Part shown: positions 1 to 7,477 of the stretch, in pieces
Position numbering within the stretch: the stretch's first letter is position 1
Layout: every line of letters begins with the position of its first letter
Assembly (NCBI GenBank): GCA_902984215.1
Contig: CADWAF010000071.1
Coordinates: forward strand, 1-12,929
DNA from: Willaertia magna
Lineage: Eukaryota > Heterolobosea > Eutetramitea > Acrasida > Naegleriidae
Length of the DNA stretch: 12,929 nt
Reading direction: 5' to 3'
The notes under the pieces: generated by a model
Databases searched by the model: none
The model's input: the letters and a program-made list of their open reading frames with translations, nothing else
Told to the model about the DNA's origin: nothing
Position numbers and translations under genes: made by a program

Positions 1-701
1 GTTCCGAGATAACAGAAGCATATAAGTTATAGAGTGCTGTTATGTGTTCTAAAAGGCATTTTTTGTTGGTTGGAAAACTAAGAATTTCCAGATTTCAAGT
101 GTTTTTGGCGGGAACCTAGTGTGTTGGAAGTGCACAGCCCTGAGGGTAATTTTCAAAAAATTTAAAAAAATCTAAAAATGTCAAATTGAGAGATTATATT
201 TAAAGGTTGGTCATTTTTGAAGGAGGATGTTGGTTTTGCTTGCTCAGCTACACAAAATTTATTTTTACCCTAAAACCCAAACATGGAACGGAAATTTAAA
301 AATAATTTAAAAAAAAATGAAGCAATTGTTTCAATATAAAGTGTAGAACTACGCATACTTGTCCAAGCAAATCCATGGTAACACTAATTTATAAGAGGTA
401 AGTAATTTATTATTTATTAGAAATTTTAACCGTTTATTTGTTAATTTAGTTTATCTATCAATTGAAAATGTACAGTTAATTAATTAAATTTTAGAATAAC
501 TAAATTTTTGAATTGATTAGATAAGGTTAAAATAAAGTGTAATTAAATTAATTTAAATTAATAAATTTAGTTTTCAAAAATTAAATATAAATTTTTTGTT
601 TCTCTTTTGCTTTCTCTTTTGTTTTCTTGTTTTTTGACTTTATATTTTGTACAAGTATATTTTTAGTTCAAGGACTTTGTGTTTTTTTGCAATAATTTCA
701 T
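1..701. other. Non-coding AT-rich flank
   Basis: I see no convincing gene here on either strand. The stretch is A/T-rich with a pyrimidine-rich tract on the plus strand at about 595-650 and a self-complementary AT block around 540-570. A GTAAGT at 398 could be a splice donor with an acceptor at 449, but the flanking frames hit stops at once, so I do not call an exon. It probably contains the 3' flank of the minus-strand gene that ends at 1064 and spacer towards a gene outside the window. Confidence 0.5.
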
Positions 702-770
702 GTTTTGGGCAAGTATTGAACTTGCGCTGAAGCTATATACATGATGTTTCTACCACTGAGCTAGAGGTGG
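702..770 (-). pseudogene. Degenerate tRNA-like element with intact A and B boxes
   Basis: On the minus strand, TAGCTCAGTGGTAGA (763 to 749) fits the tRNA D-arm/A-box consensus TRGYNNARNNG. Further on, GCAAG-TTCAATA-CTTGC (725 to 709) is a perfect 5-bp T-stem closed by a 7-nt TTCRANN loop, which fits the Pol III B-box core GWTCRANNC. Spacing is tRNA-like, but the 5' acceptor strand CCACCTC does not pair with the 3' strand CCAAAAC, the D-stem pairs only partly, and no canonical anticodon stem forms in the 21 nt between. I therefore read it as a decayed tRNA, or a tRNA-derived Pol III element, rather than a working tRNA. A separate 7-bp hairpin (CTACCAC/GTGGTAG) overlaps the D-arm and could compete with it. 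No T-run terminator follows closely on the minus strand. Confidence 0.45.
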
Positions 771-1063
771 TAGCATTGAGAATGTGTTCCCTCAACTGCG
801 TTTTAAGGGTTTACCTGGTTAACCCTGGAGAATTTTCTCTGTGTAAGCTTTAAATATAATCTCTCAAAGCAACAGTGGAAGGAACTATTTTGTTTTTTAG
901 ATATTATTTATGAAATTACAAAATATCTCAATATTAAAGATTTTATTCATTTAGTAACAATAAATAAATATTTGTACGAAAATATTTTTAACGAAAATAA
1001 TTCACTGTTAAAAAATAAATTTAAAAAATACGAATTTAAAATTTTAAATTATAATTTACCAAA
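771..1063. other. 3' flank of the minus-strand gene
   Basis: This is AT-rich spacer downstream of the stop codon at 1064-1066 (minus strand). It contains an AATAAA on the minus strand (plus-strand TTTATT at 942-947), about 120 nt past the stop, which might serve as a poly(A) signal. A small dyad GGGTT/AACCC lies at 807-825. No ORF of note was seen. Confidence 0.35.
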
Positions 1064-2376
1064 TTATTCTATTGCTTTTTCTCCTGAAAATGTTTCCAAC
1101 ATTAATAAATTATCTATGTTTTGTTGATATTTTAAATCTATTCCAAGTAAACGTTGTTGTTCAGCAATTAATTGAATAATTTGTTCATTCTTGGTGTTTT
1201 CAAGATAGTTATATTCTAGGTAGAGTAAAGAAGAACTAAATCTATTACCTAAAGCAATATAAAGTATTGGTTGAATACGATCAATAATACAACGACAAAG
1301 ATCTGGATTATCAATAGAAATTTCAATCTCACTTGTTACTTTAACAATTTGATCAGTAATACGAATATAAATTAGATGAGAGGTATTTGGTTTAATTTCT
1401 TCAGCCTTTTGTTTCATATCATCAATTTCTTTTAAATGTAAAGAACCTGGTTGACTAAATATGAATGGAGAGGAAGAAGTTGAATTTAACTCATTATTAC
1501 TTTCTTCAATAATATTTACTTTAGAGTCACTACTTCCATTTACATTACTTGTTGTTAATATATTTGATACATTATTTGAGTCAAATAAAACTTTCTTTGA
1601 TTCTGACATTATTATCCAACCTTCAGCATCTGAATGTTGAACTGCAGTAATACATGAAATATTTCCTCCACAAATAAGCAAATTAGAAATAGGTTCTATT
1701 TTACCTTGAGAAAATGTAATTCTATAAATTATTACTCCATCATTCCAAACTCTATCATTACAAATTAGTTAGTCCAATAAAATATAATTACTTACACACA
1801 AAGTAAGTTTCTTATTAAACTAGATTGTAAAGCCTTTGAATTGTTTCTTTCTAATTGTTTTACAAGTTCTAATTGACCTTTCTTTTTACCTTCCCATTTG
1901 AATAGTTTTAAGCCTTTGTTAGTAGAAATAATAAAATAAAAACAAGTATGATTTCCTTCCTTATTACTTTCTCTAAACTTCACATCTAAAATCTTCTCAC
2001 TTTTATTAGACAACGTATAACACAAAACAACCTTCTGTTCTTCAATAATCAAGAAAAAACCTTGATAAAAAGCGTAATAAAAATGAGGATGAAAGTTATG
2101 AACAAGGTAAAGATGTTTTGCGTATTCCGTGGAAAGGTTAGTTACTTGGATTTGTTTGTTGGATCGTAGATGGAAAAATTGTTTGGTAGTAATGGTTGTT
2201 GTAGTTTGATTATTTGCAGCTAAAGTCGATCCTACTAAACTTGATTTTTCTTTTTCTTCATTAATATCTTGTTTTGCAATATAAATATTTTCATCTAAAT
2301 AATTGATTTTACTTCGGTAAAAGAAATAATGGTCTAAATCACTATCACAAGAAGATTCAACTTGTTGAAATTGCAT
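1064..2376 (-). CDS. Hypothetical protein, two exons, 422 aa
   Basis: Exon 1 runs 2376 to 1796 and exon 2 runs 1751 to 1064. The 44-nt intron between them starts GTAAGT, has an ACTAAC branch-like motif and ends in TAG. Joining them restores one frame (581 + 688 nt = 423 codons including TAA). Without splicing, exon 1 stops inside the donor and exon 2 would need a TTG start, so the spliced model is preferred. I do not recognise the family. The middle (about residues 70-230) has recurring short hydrophobic strands such as FFLIIEEQKVVLCYTL and HTCFYFIISTNKGLKLFKW, reminiscent of a beta-propeller with poor WD motifs. Residues about 230-280 are Ser/Asn-rich low complexity, and the C-terminal 130 residues look helical. 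No signal peptide or clear membrane span. It is divergent to the ZIP4-like gene with only 191 bp between the starts. Confidence 0.75.
1752..1795 (-). other. Intron of the 422-aa hypothetical gene
   Basis: This is a 44-nt intron with donor GTAAGT, branch-like ACTAAC and acceptor ATAG. The exon junction splits a valine codon (GT|A), and the frame continues VVWNDGVIIYRITFSQGK into exon 2. A second AG two bases downstream would break the frame. Confidence 0.85.
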
Positions 2377-2567
2377 TTTTTGCTTTGTTAATTACCAAAA
2401 AGTTTACGGAGTTCAAGCGAAACTAGGTTGAATTGTTATCTGTGTTTTGTTGATATTTGAAATTGTCTTTGTTATGCTTATTTATGTCCATTGGGATACA
2501 AGCGTATAGGTTCAAAATTTTGGATTAAGGGAAACAATCAAAAATCAAACTACAAAAAAAATTTGAA
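2377..2567. promoter_or_regulatory. Divergent promoter region
   Basis: The 191 bp between the ATG of the minus-strand hypothetical gene and the ATG of the ZIP4-like gene must hold the promoters and 5' UTRs of both. No TATA box can be singled out in the AT-rich background. TTGGGAT at 2491-2497, followed by CGTA at 2503-2506, resembles the 18-bp element found twice at 7001-7332, and its ATCCCAA strand reads towards the minus-strand gene. Confidence 0.5.
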
Positions 2568-5500
2568 ATGTCTTCTACAATAGATACCTTAAAGCGTAAG
2601 TAAAAGAGATAACAATAATACAAATTCAATACAATCAATTTGATTAAGGTTTAACATTTGAAATACAAAATAATTGGAAAAGTATTAATACTTCAGGTTT
2701 AAATCAAACCCTATTCCAAACCATTGAGGAATTAATAACAAGCCTTGAATCAGTTATTAACTCTCCTGAATTTCAAAGACTTAGTCCTAATGACATTTTA
2801 AAATCTGTTGGATATGATTTATGGAATGTTTGTGTTGAACAAACCAAAAAGAAACCAAAGGTTTTAATGGATAGCTCTATTACCATACAAAGTGATTTAA
2901 AACTACAAATAATAAGAGGTAAGTATAATTTGCTATTCAACTAAGGTTACTATTAAATAATAGCAAGGAAGATTGCATGTGATATCGTTGAAAAGTCAGT
3001 AAAGCTTATTTCTCTCACTTCTAAGCAAGTAAATGATATTCTTAGACTTTATATAAAGACTGGAAGAGATGCTTTAATAATTATTAAAGAAAAAAGAAAA
3101 GATTTAAAACTAGAGCAAGTCAATTCAGAATTAAATGATATGATGACAGATGAAATAATTAATGATCCAAATGAATTTAATCTACCTATTTTCTGTTTTG
3201 AAAAGGCTACCACTTACTCCCAAAAGTTTTTAGAACTACATCCAAACAATAATAATGCCTCACAAGACAAATTTATAGAATCAGCTTTATCCAATATCTT
3301 GAATGCATTTATCGATAAGGCTGAATGTTTTTATTTGGGAAAAAATTTAGAAGCTTGTTTCTCTAGTTTACAATTTGCAAAAAAGATTGTTGAAAGAATT
3401 CCAACAGAAATTCATAGAATTGCAATGCAAGAATATAATTATGCATATGAATTACAGAATCAATCTAATTTTGAGGAATCTGTTCGTTGGTTAAAGGATT
3501 CATTTGAGCTTTATGAATTAGATGAAAATAAACAACCTGCAAAACAAGTAAGAACATTAAGATTATTATGTAATGCTTATATTCAAATTGAAAGTTATGA
3601 TAATGCAATGAATTGTATTAAAATGGCTAATCAAATGTTAAAAACATCACCAGGAATGTTTTTGGAAGTCAAAATTAACACTATTTTAAAAAGAGAAGAT
3701 GAAATTCAAAGAACTATCTTTGAAATGATTAAATACACTGAAACTGCACTTGATTTATCCTTAGCAGCATGTCAATTTGTAACAGAAAATAATTAGTAAG
3801 TATAATATTCACCTTTTACATTTTAGTTAAAAGAAATAGTTTTCAAATTTCCAAGAAATCTTATAGATTGTTATTAGAATTATATGAAAACAATCAACAA
3901 GAGTATATTAGAATTAGTTTAAAATATTTTGATTTATTGATACATTATTTTTCTAATGAACAGCAATCTGTTGAGGAGGCATTCAGTATTGTAGAGAAGG
4001 TCACTCAACTTTCTAAAACACCTATGGATAGAATGGATGAATCAAATCAAGTATTGAAAGAGTTTCAAAATATAATTTGGAGTGTTGCTTATGATCTTTT
4101 CTTAAAAAAGGATTATCAAATGGCCATTAGTTTTTACAAAAAATCATTAGAGTTAATGCCTATGGATGACATTGTAAATAGAGCCAAGGCCTTACGTTCT
4201 ATAGCAAAGTGTTATTTATATTTTGATAAAATTGAAGAGGCTATGAATTATGGTGAAGATGCCAACCAATTAGACTCAAAATCGTTTCATACACATTATT
4301 TAATGTATCAAATACATCTCAAAAGTAATAATTTAACAAATGCTAATGAATTTTTAAGGAAAATGAAAATGGATGAAGATTTTAAGGCTAATATTTATGC
4401 GTTGGCGGCTCAGGACGCATATAAGCAAGGTGCATATGATTGTGTATTATTGTCCTTAGAGGGATTATTAGATGAAGACTCTTTTGATAAAAGATTATCT
4501 GTAGAAAGAGGAACAATACTAAGAAGCTTAGCTCACCTTAGTTATAGCAAACAAGATTATGACAAGCTTTTAACATATTTTGAAAAAACAATTAATTATG
4601 TGAAAAGTGAAGGATTGGAAACAGTTTTTAAAAGAGGTGAGGAAAATGAATCTATTGAATGGTTTCATAGAGCTGCTTGGAATTCAGCAAATGATTGTGT
4701 TCAATCTAAAAACGATTTAGAAAAAGCTTATCAATTCTTTCGCTATGCAACCTTATTTTATACTTATAGAGAGGTATCAGTAGAATCTTTATCGTCACAA
4801 AGATACTGTTACTTAATGAGAATACATTGTGCTCTTGGATTAGCAAGACAATCACCTGAATATCTAAATGGAAATGAATGGAATTTTAAAACAAAAGAAA
4901 TGCTTCAATCTGCACTTCAAGAAGTAGAACAATGTAAGAAAGTTATTAATGCCCTCGTTGAATTCAATAGAAAAGAAAGTCATAACATAATGCAAGATAC
5001 AAACACCCTAAGTAACGATACAAAAAGAGATAAAATCTATCCTTATGTTTATGTTGCCGAGATACAACTTATGGTGCTTTTACAATGTAATGAGGGATTA
5101 TTAATAGACGTAATTAATGTAAGTATTATTTTAACTATTTTGAATTACTTTAACTTGTATAGTCAATATCACGTTTAGAAAATGTTGGGCTTAATATATT
5201 TGAGCTAGTTTGTTCTGTTTGTTTAGAATCTAAAAATATAAGTTATTATAATGCTGCCAAACATTCTCTCCAAATTGCTTTAAAGAAAATATTATTAGGC
5301 ACTAGTCCGAATTATTCTAAAGCTAGTAAGTTATTGAAATTCAAATTTCTAAACCTTTGTCTTTTAGTAATGCTTTACGCTTCCTTAATTCAAATATGTA
5401 AAACAAGAGAAGAATCATTTGCTGTGTTTGAAGAGTTACTAAAGTTACTAAATCAAATCAAACCAAATGAACAATTCTTTAAAACTGAATATAATAATTT

Positions 5501-5766
5501 TATTTGGTTTACAACAGAATCTTGGAATAATTCTGTCTATTTTTACAAGTAAGTTTTAATTATTATGAATACTTAACTTATAATTAATAATCAGGTCATT
5601 TAAATATGATAAAGCTGAGGAATGGATGAAAATTGCAATGAAATTATGCTGTTTCCTAGATCAAGAAGAAGAATTGGTAAAATCTATTTCTGAACAATAT
5701 GCTGTTGCTTTTGACAGATTTAATCAATCAAGCTTTAAGACACCAAGAGTGAAAAATTTTGTATAG
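2568..5766 (+). CDS. ZIP4: Meiotic crossover protein ZIP4/SPO22/TEX11-like, seven exons, 974 aa
   Basis: Exons: 2568-2595, 2649-2918, 2964-3795, 3840-5118, 5163-5325, 5368-5548, 5595-5766; together 2925 nt, 975 codons ending TAG. All six introns start GTAAGT and every junction keeps frame. Known relatives (yeast Spo22/Zip4, plant ZIP4, mammalian TEX11) are about 930-980 residues. Family features seen: YDLWNVCVE (residues 65-73), ARKIACDIV (100-108), TPR helices from about 110 onwards with a clear pair at about 457-521 (MAISFYKKSLEL, then AKALRSIAKCYLYFDKIEEA), and two widely spaced WF...WN signatures, IEWFHRAAWN (649-658) and FIWFTTESWNN (902-912), followed by AEEWMKIAMKL. These match the SPO22 domain layout. 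In other eukaryotes the protein is a nuclear ZMM scaffold on meiotic chromosome axes that promotes class I crossovers. The ID is by motif recognition; a generic TPR protein is the alternative. Confidence 0.82.
2596..2648 (+). other. ZIP4-like gene intron 1
   Basis: This is a 53-nt intron with donor GTAAGT and acceptor TTAAG. It follows a 28-nt first coding exon (MSSTIDTLK plus one base). Splicing gives CG|T... arginine and opens into LTFEIQNNWKSI. The upstream exon is short, so the start codon is the least certain part of the model. Confidence 0.75.
2919..2963 (+). other. ZIP4-like gene intron 2
   Basis: This is a 45-nt intron with donor GTAAGT, branch-like CAACTAA and acceptor ATAG. Its length is a multiple of three, but it holds an in-frame TAA, so retention would truncate the protein. 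Splicing joins LQIIR to ARKIACDIV, which reads like the conserved SPO22 helix. Confidence 0.85.
3796..3839 (+). other. ZIP4-like gene intron 3
   Basis: This is a 44-nt intron with donor GTAAGT and acceptor AATAG. An earlier AG at 3826 would give a 31-nt intron and the wrong frame, so the AG at 3839 is chosen. Splicing gives VTENNY-FQISKKSYRLLLELY. Confidence 0.8.
5119..5162 (+). other. ZIP4-like gene intron 4
   Basis: This is a 44-nt phase-0 intron with donor GTAAGT and acceptor GTATAG. Splicing joins LLIDVIN to SISRLENVGLNIFEL. Retention would bring stops and end the protein at 5178. Confidence 0.8.
5326..5367 (+). other. ZIP4-like gene intron 5, 42 nt, no in-frame stop
   Basis: The segment has donor GTAAGTTATT, a CTAAAC branch-like motif, a T-rich tract and acceptor TTTTAG. 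Its length is a multiple of three and it has no in-frame stop, so the frame stays open with or without splicing. Spliced, the protein reads NYSKAIMLYASLIQI; retained, it gains 14 residues. I favour splicing because all other introns of this gene look the same, but coding sequence cannot decide it. Confidence 0.65.
5549..5594 (+). other. ZIP4-like gene intron 6
   Basis: This is a 46-nt intron with donor GTAAGT, branch-like CTTAAC and acceptor ATCAG. It splits a lysine codon (AA|G) and joins SWNNSVYFYK to SFKYDKAEEWMKIAMKL, which continues the conserved C-terminal SPO22 motif. Retention gives an immediate TAA. Confidence 0.85.
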
Positions 5767-5858
5767 ATTGGAACAATTTATTATTTACTATTTACAATAT
5801 ATTTACAATATAAATTACAATTTGCTATTTACAAATGGAGTTATTTAATAATCATCAA
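5767..5858. repeat. TTTACAAT microrepeats in a shared 3' region
   Basis: Between the ZIP4-like stop and the stop of the small minus-strand ORF, the motif TATTTACAA/ATTTACAAT recurs several times within about 60 bp (roughly 5779-5835). This is simple AT-rich redundancy in the overlapping 3' ends of two convergent genes. It may contain their poly(A) sites, but no clean AATAAA is placed where it would decide this. Confidence 0.4.
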
Positions 5859-6011
5859 TTACTTTCTAGCAATAGATGTAGGAGCTGATCTTTTGTGGGT
5901 ATTCAACAAGTACCCCCTTTTCTTAGCATCCATCAATGAGATTAGTTTTTTGGTATGTGTCAAAGATCTAGGTTGTGATAATCTAAAAGGATGATGTCTT
6001 AGAATGTTCAT
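5859..6011 (-). CDS. Small basic protein, 50 aa, unrecognised
   Basis: An ATG at 6011 opens a 51-codon frame ending in TAA at 5859. It begins MNILRHHPFRLSQPRSL and ends RSAPTSIARK. Start context AACAATG in AT-rich leader resembles the other genes. The product is rich in Arg, Lys and His with almost no acidic residues (one Asp), suggesting RNA binding or an organellar import signal, such as a small mitochondrial ribosomal protein; I cannot match it to a named family. It follows the PPR gene on the same strand after 232 bp and converges with the ZIP4-like gene. It could also be a chance ORF or the end of a longer spliced gene, though no upstream exon was seen. Confidence 0.4.
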   Translation of the reverse strand: MNILRHHPFRLSQPRSLTHTKKLISLMDAKKRGYLLNTHKRSAPTSIARK

Positions 6012-6243
6012 TGTTTAGTATTAATTTTAATGTTGTATTACTTTTTTTTGATTGAAAGTAATTGTTTTTTAACTCAGTTCATATTTATTTTAATTTTATT
6101 CCTGCCTTTTTCACTTTTACCTTAATTATTTTGATGATTTATTGCCTTTCCTTTTTAATGAAAATAGAAAGTAATAATATTAGGAAGTTACAATTACAAA
6201 ATTGTTAATTGAATAGAAAGTAGTTTATTATTTACAGATTATT

Positions 6244-6846
6244 TTACATTACAGTTTTTGACTCTAAATATTTCTTCGTTTTCTTCTCCCTTTCTATTGA
6301 GTCTTCGATCATTTCCTTATATTCAAGTGGTATTTCCTTATCTCTTAGGTATCTTTCATTCAACATTCTAACTTGCTCCCAATCCTTCCTTTCGTGACAC
6401 AATTTAATTAAGAAGAGTAAAACTTTTAATGATGGCTCAATATTTTCTTCCCTCATCATTTCAATGAAATCTACTGCAGTTTTTCCAGACAAATACATTG
6501 AGTCAACTAAATACGCAATTAATTCATAAGAAATTAAATCTCTTTTAAATCCTAATTGGGGGATCTTATTAAACCAATCAACAGCTTTTTCAAATACTTT
6601 GTTATTCATATAAATATCAATCATATTATTTGCTAAATGAATGTCAGCAGAACGTTTTTGATGTTGTAACAAACTGCCTGTTGCAACCTTGTCCGCATTG
6701 CCATACAGTCCACTATCAATGTATTGATGTATCAACAACGAAGGAAAAGTTCGCATGCTGCCAAAATAACTGAAAGGTTTTCGATGTTTAGCGTGATGAA
6801 ATGCTTTGTGAAAAGTTGGTAATACTACTTCTTGCATTCGAGACAT
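6244..6846 (-). CDS. PPR-repeat protein, probably mitochondrial, 200 aa
   Basis: The first ATG in frame is at 6846; a slightly longer frame would need a TTG at 6879, which I reject. The N-terminus (MSRMQEVVLPTFHKAFHHAK) is basic, lacks acidic residues except one Glu and looks like a mitochondrial presequence. About three pentatricopeptide repeats follow: residues about 69-103 (ANNMIDIYMNNKVFEKAVDW), 104-138 (ISYELIAYL...FIEMMREENIEPS) and 139-172 (LKVLLFLIKLCHERKDWEQV). A charged helical tail of about 28 residues ends the protein. No DYW, SMR or other C-terminal effector domain is present. PPR proteins bind organellar RNA sequence-specifically in processing, stability or translation; the particular target is unknown. 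It is short for the family but appears complete. It is transcribed divergently from the mutase gene. Confidence 0.8.
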   Translation of the reverse strand: MSRMQEVVLPTFHKAFHHAKHRKPFSYFGSMRTFPSLLIHQYIDSGLYGNADKVATGSLLQHQKRSADIHLANNMIDIYMNNKVFEKAVDWFNKIPQLGFKRDLISYELIAYLVDSMYLSGKTAVDFIEMMREENIEPSLKVLLFLIKLCHERKDWEQVRMLNERYLRDKEIPLEYKEMIEDSIEREKKTKKYLESKTVM

Positions 6847-7000
6847 TATATTTAAAAATTTAAATTTGTTGCTTCCCAACTGGCATGTTTTAATAAAGGT
6901 GATAGTCAGCTACCACCATAAATACATTTTTCTTTTTCAGTGAATTTTACAAAATTATAGAACAGGTCACCTCAACCTGCGCAATGTCAACACACAACAC

Positions 7001-7018
7001 TTGGGATTATCGTAAAGT
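7001..7018 (+). repeat. 18-bp inverted repeat, left arm
   Basis: TTGGGATTATCGTAAAGT here is the exact reverse complement of the right arm at 7315-7332. The complementary strand reads ACTTTACGATAATCCCAA towards the PPR gene, whose ATG lies about 155 bp away. Confidence 0.9.
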
Positions 7019-7180
7019 CACTTTTTCGCTGAAAACGAAGAAACAACAGTTTTATTTTAAAGTTTTTCTTTAACACAAAACGACCAAAATCTATAATTAT
7101 TGTGCTGTAAAGCTTTTTTAGAGTAGGGCCCAAATTATTTTTAGTTAATTTTGTAATGTTTTTACTTTTTAATATATATA

Positions 7181-7206
7181 TTACTGTATATATATATATA
7201 CAGTAA
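7181..7206. repeat. 26-bp perfect palindrome with TA core
   Basis: TTACTG and CAGTAA flank a TATATA... core, making a perfect 26-bp palindrome. It lies inside the segment bounded by the 18-bp arms, though off its exact centre. It could extrude as a cruciform or be a simple AT microsatellite with symmetric edges. Confidence 0.85.
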
Positions 7207-7314
7207 AGTAACCCGCTCAATAAAAACAACATAAAATTGCTCTAAAAAACTTTTTATTCGCAGAATTCTTGCGAAACAGCTGATTTGTGTGAATTAGCTG
7301 GTTGTGGAGAGATC

Positions 7315-7332
7315 ACTTTACGATAATCCCAA
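7315..7332 (-). repeat. 18-bp inverted repeat, right arm
   Basis: ACTTTACGATAATCCCAA on the plus strand reads towards the mutase gene, whose ATG lies about 189 bp away. Together with the left arm it bounds a 332-bp segment. No matching target-site duplication is visible outside the arms, so a MITE is possible but not shown. Confidence 0.9.
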
Positions 7333-7344
7333 CTACAAAAACTG

Positions 7345-7354
7345 GAGACGTCTC
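7345..7354. promoter_or_regulatory. GAGACGTCTC palindrome upstream of the mutase gene
   Basis: This is a perfect 10-bp palindrome with a GACGTC core, like the core bound by CREB/ATF-type bZIP factors in other eukaryotes. It lies about 167 bp upstream of the mutase ATG. Function is inferred from the motif only. Confidence 0.3.
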
Positions 7355-7477
7355 ACAATTTACATTACTAAAGACGAAAGTAATTTTTATGCGTAAATTA
7401 AATCTTATTGTAACGGGCAAACTACGAAATTAGTTTGCAAAGTTTTTACAAACAAATTTCCTTTCCTTCCGTTACGG

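Noticed and set aside
398..449. Possible intron (GTAAGT...TTTAG) near the left edge
   Set aside because: Flanking frames on both sides meet stops within a few codons, so no exon can be supported.
807..825. Small dyad GGGTT/AACCC
   Set aside because: Five-bp arms with a 9-nt loop are expected by chance in a spacer of this size.
1117..1132. 16-nt sequence TGTTTTGTTGATATTT repeated at 2443-2458
   Set aside because: One copy is inside the antisense of coding sequence and the other in a promoter; the sequence is T-rich and of low complexity, so chance or simple bias is the easier explanation.
3796..3826. Shorter version of ZIP4-like intron 3 ending at the AG at 3826
   Set aside because: It would be only 31 nt long, well below the others, and would put exon 4 out of frame.
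6847..6879. TTG start extending the PPR protein by 11 residues
   Set aside because: A TTG start is unlikely in a nuclear eukaryotic gene; the ATG at 6846 gives a complete presequence-like N-terminus.
6987..7232. 81-codon minus-strand frame starting MLFLLSGLLYCIYIY
   Set aside because: It runs through the TA palindrome and the left inverted-repeat arm, is low-complexity and has no recognisable domain; it is a by-product of AT-rich DNA.
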